Of a stretch of 8,546 nucleotides of DNA, positions 6,636 through 8,546 are shown one piece after another. Every line of letters starts with the position of its first letter. Within the stretch, counting starts at the first letter, position 1. Both the position numbers and the translations under genes were made by a program. The notes under the pieces were generated by a model, which saw nothing but the letters and a program-made list of their open reading frames with translations, was not told the origin of the DNA and searched no databases. The DNA comes from Hungatella sp. UBA5385 (lineage in GTDB: Bacteria; Bacillota; Clostridia; Lachnospirales; Lachnospiraceae), in the NCBI GenBank assembly GCA_002409995.1, contig DHOR01000050.1:1465-10010 (forward strand), read 5' to 3'.

Positions 6636-7412
6636 ATGAAAGTAGTGATCTTAGCAGGCGGGCTGGGAACCCGGATCAGTGAGGAAAGCCATTTAAAACC
6701 AAAGCCTATGATTGAGATCGGCGGCAGACCTATTTTATGGCATATTATGAAGTATTATTCAGAATTTGGATTTCACGAGTTTATTATCTGCCTTGGCTAC
6801 AAACAGTATGTAGTGAAGGAGTTTTTTGCTGATTATTTTCTTCATACCTCAGACGTGACTTTTGATCTGGCGAACAATCAGATGGAGGTTCACAATAATT
6901 ACTCAGAGCCATGGAAGGTAACTCTGGTGGATACAGGGCTTAACACCATGACTGGAGGCAGAGTGAAGAGAATTCAGTCTTATATTGGCAATGAGCCGTT
7001 TATGCTGACCTATGGAGACGGAGTCTGTGATGTTGATCTTCACGCTCTGCTTAAATTCCATCAGGAGCATGGGAAGACAGCTACCATTACCACCGTCAAT
7101 ATTGCCCAGCTAAAAGGTGTTCTGGATATTGACAGCGATAATGTCATCCATTCCTTCCGTGAGAAGGAGGAAACTGATGCAAGCCTGATTAACGGCGGAT
7201 TTATGGTGATGAATCCGGAGATATTTTCCTATATTAAAGATGATACTACAGTGTTTGAAAAGGAACCCATGCAGAAGCTGGCGGAAGAAGGTCAGCTGAT
7301 GAGCTACCACCATGGCGGTTTCTGGCAGTGTATGGATACACAGCGTGAGATGAAAAAGTTGGAGGATTTATGGCAGTCAGGTCATGCGCCATGGAAGAAC
7401 TGGGAGAATTAG
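6636..7412 (+). CDS. rfbF: Glucose-1-phosphate cytidylyltransferase
   Basis: Joins glucose-1-phosphate to CTP, giving CDP-glucose and pyrophosphate, the first step to CDP-linked deoxysugars. The ATG at 6636 is chosen because GGAGG (6623-6627) precedes it and the protein then starts at the family's MKVVILAGG; an ATG at 6609 would overlap the glycosyltransferase. Length of 258 residues matches the family (about 257). Motifs seen: GGLGTR (8-13) nucleotide loop, LKPKPMIEIGGRPILWHIM, TYGDG (125-129) with metal-binding Asp128, INGGFMV (185-191), FEKEPMQKLA and FWQCMDTQREM near the C-terminus. The usual PPxRFG segment is replaced by IAQLKGVLD (about 156-164), which I believe is a variant form in Clostridia. 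The next gene supplies the matching dehydratase, which strongly supports this function over a uridylyl- or thymidylyltransferase. Confidence 0.94.
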   Translation: MKVVILAGGLGTRISEESHLKPKPMIEIGGRPILWHIMKYYSEFGFHEFIICLGYKQYVVKEFFADYFLHTSDVTFDLANNQMEVHNNYSEPWKVTLVDTGLNTMTGGRVKRIQSYIGNEPFMLTYGDGVCDVDLHALLKFHQEHGKTATITTVNIAQLKGVLDIDSDNVIHSFREKEETDASLINGGFMVMNPEIFSYIKDDTTVFEKEPMQKLAEEGQLMSYHHGGFWQCMDTQREMKKLEDLWQSGHAPWKNWEN

Positions 7413-7422
7413 GAGAATGAAG

Positions 7423-8499
7423 ATGTCAAACTGGACAAAGGATATATGGAAAGAAATTTCCGGTTTTTATAAAGGAAAACGGGTGCTTGTCACAGGGCAT
7501 ACCGGTTTTAAAGGTTCCTGGCTTTGCAGAATTCTTGATCTGGCAGGAGCTGAGGTTTTCGGCTATTCTCTGGAACCGCCTACTGATCCCAGCTTATTTT
7601 ATGTGGCTGGAATTGAGGACAAGATGAAATCTTACATTGGGGATATCCGTGATCTGGAGCAGATGAAAAAGGTGTTTGAGGAAGTTAAGCCTGAGGTAGT
7701 ATTTCATCTGGCTGCCCAGCCCATTGTGCGGGATTCCTACAAGGACCCTGTCTATACCTATGAAACCAATGTGATGGGAACCGTTCACATTCTGGAATGT
7801 GTTCGTACCTGCAGCAGTGTGAAATCATTTCTAAATGTAACCACTGATAAGGTATATGAAAATAAAGAATGGGAGTATGGTTATCGTGAAAATGATCCCC
7901 TTGACGGTTATGATCCCTATTCCAACAGTAAATCCTGTTCAGAGCTTGTGACACACAGCTATGTGAAATCATTTTTCCATGATGGCTCAGTGGCTGTATC
8001 CACTTCCAGAGCAGGCAATGTGATCGGCGGCGGGGATTTTGCCAATGACCGTATCATTCCTGACTGCATTCGTGCAGCATCAAAGGGAGAGGACATTATT
8101 GTCCGCAACCCTCACTCCACAAGACCTTATCAGCATGTGCTGGAGCCTCTGGCTGTGTATATGACCATTGCTATGAAACAGTATGAGGACAGGGCATTTC
8201 AGGGATACTATAATGTAGGTCCTGATGACAGAGATTGTGTCACAACAGGGAATCTGGCAGATATATTCTGTACAGCCTGGGGACAGGGGCAGAAATGGAT
8301 CAACCAGTATGATGGAGGTCCCCATGAGGCGAATTTCCTGAAGCTGGACTGCTCTAAGATTAAGAGGACCTTTGGCTGGCAGCCCCGCTATACGGTTCAG
8401 GAGGCGGTGGAGAAGACTGTGGAATGGACGAAGGCGTATTTAAATGGGGATGATATGATGGAATTTATGGATCGACAGATTTTGGAGTTTTTCAAATAA
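7423..8499 (+). CDS. rfbG: CDP-glucose 4,6-dehydratase
   Basis: Converts CDP-glucose to CDP-4-keto-6-deoxyglucose using tightly bound NAD. It is an extended short-chain dehydrogenase of 358 residues, the normal family length. Visible features: GHTGFKGSW (25-33) nucleotide loop; GDIRD (73-77); HLAAQPIVRDSY (95-106); NVTTDKVYENKEW (138-150), whose TTDKVYEN is typical of RfbG; catalytic Tyr166 and Lys170 in YSNSK; RAGNVIGGGDFA (196-207); and RPYQHVLEPL (234-243). AGGAG (7411-7415) overlaps the upstream stop codon and fits ATG 7423 with seven-base spacing; ATG 7417 is too close and ATG 7384 lies inside the previous gene. The 10-base gap suggests translational coupling. The product feeds 3,6-dideoxyhexose or branched-sugar synthesis, whose later enzymes are not in this window. 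Confidence 0.95.
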   Translation: MSNWTKDIWKEISGFYKGKRVLVTGHTGFKGSWLCRILDLAGAEVFGYSLEPPTDPSLFYVAGIEDKMKSYIGDIRDLEQMKKVFEEVKPEVVFHLAAQPIVRDSYKDPVYTYETNVMGTVHILECVRTCSSVKSFLNVTTDKVYENKEWEYGYRENDPLDGYDPYSNSKSCSELVTHSYVKSFFHDGSVAVSTSRAGNVIGGGDFANDRIIPDCIRAASKGEDIIVRNPHSTRPYQHVLEPLAVYMTIAMKQYEDRAFQGYYNVGPDDRDCVTTGNLADIFCTAWGQGQKWINQYDGGPHEANFLKLDCSKIKRTFGWQPRYTVQEAVEKTVEWTKAYLNGDDMMEFMDRQILEFFK

Positions 8500-8516
8500 T
8501 TCAATAATTTAAAATT

Positions 8517-8546
8517 GGGGTTCGACCCTTTGTATCAAAGGGTCGA
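8517..8546. repeat. Dispersed palindromic repeat, right copy (cut by the window end)
   Basis: The left arm GGGGTTCGACCCTTTG (8517-8532) pairs perfectly with CAAAGGGTCGA (8536-8546) around the loop TAT; the remaining right-arm bases would lie outside the window. The arm core GGTTCGACCC is identical to the palindrome at position 1, while the loop differs. It begins 17 bases after the rfbG stop. With its right flank missing, a T-run cannot be tested, so it might also act as a terminator or processing site within or after the sugar operon. Confidence 0.8.

Overview
This window looks like chromosomal DNA from a Gram-positive anaerobe of the Clostridia, probably Lachnospiraceae. Supporting signs are the type III glutamine synthetase, strong purine-rich ribosome binding sites, AT-rich spacers with sigma-A-like promoters (two with an extended -10), classical hairpin terminators, a lipoprotein cellulase and the style of the CDP-glucose genes. 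All confident genes lie on the + strand. I see no phage, plasmid, transposase or CRISPR sequence, and the species cannot be named from this window.

Layout. Positions 1-32 hold a perfect palindrome. Positions 33-226 are a leader with a possible promoter and a strong 12-bp hairpin. Then comes glnN (227-2344), closed by a 15-bp terminator (2360-2402). Positions 2403-2929 hold only the remains of a small membrane-protein gene, in two overlapping frames. A good promoter at 2907-2935 starts an M42 metallopeptidase (2974-4026), followed by a surface cellulase of GH5 plus a CBM2-like domain (true start 4124, end 5674). A terminator at 5680-5720 ends this module. A promoter near 5788 starts a tightly packed sugar operon: a family 2 glycosyltransferase (5834-6616), glucose-1-phosphate cytidylyltransferase (6636-7412) and CDP-glucose 4,6-dehydratase (7423-8499). 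The window ends inside a second copy of the palindrome seen at position 1.

How the genes work together. The three modules look functionally separate: ammonia assimilation; peptide and cellulose or beta-glucan use; and surface polysaccharide synthesis. The sugar operon makes CDP-4-keto-6-deoxyglucose from glucose-1-phosphate, the branch point for 3,6-dideoxyhexoses and some branched sugars. The enzymes that would define the final sugar must lie to the right of the window.

I did not find a clearly new multi-gene system. The most notable non-genic feature is the dispersed palindrome, which flanks the window on both sides and is cut by both ends. This suggests a multi-copy repeat at which a sequence assembly broke. 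Next are the glnN leader hairpin, a perfect EF-hand-type loop just after the cellulase nucleophile, and the frame-broken small gene.
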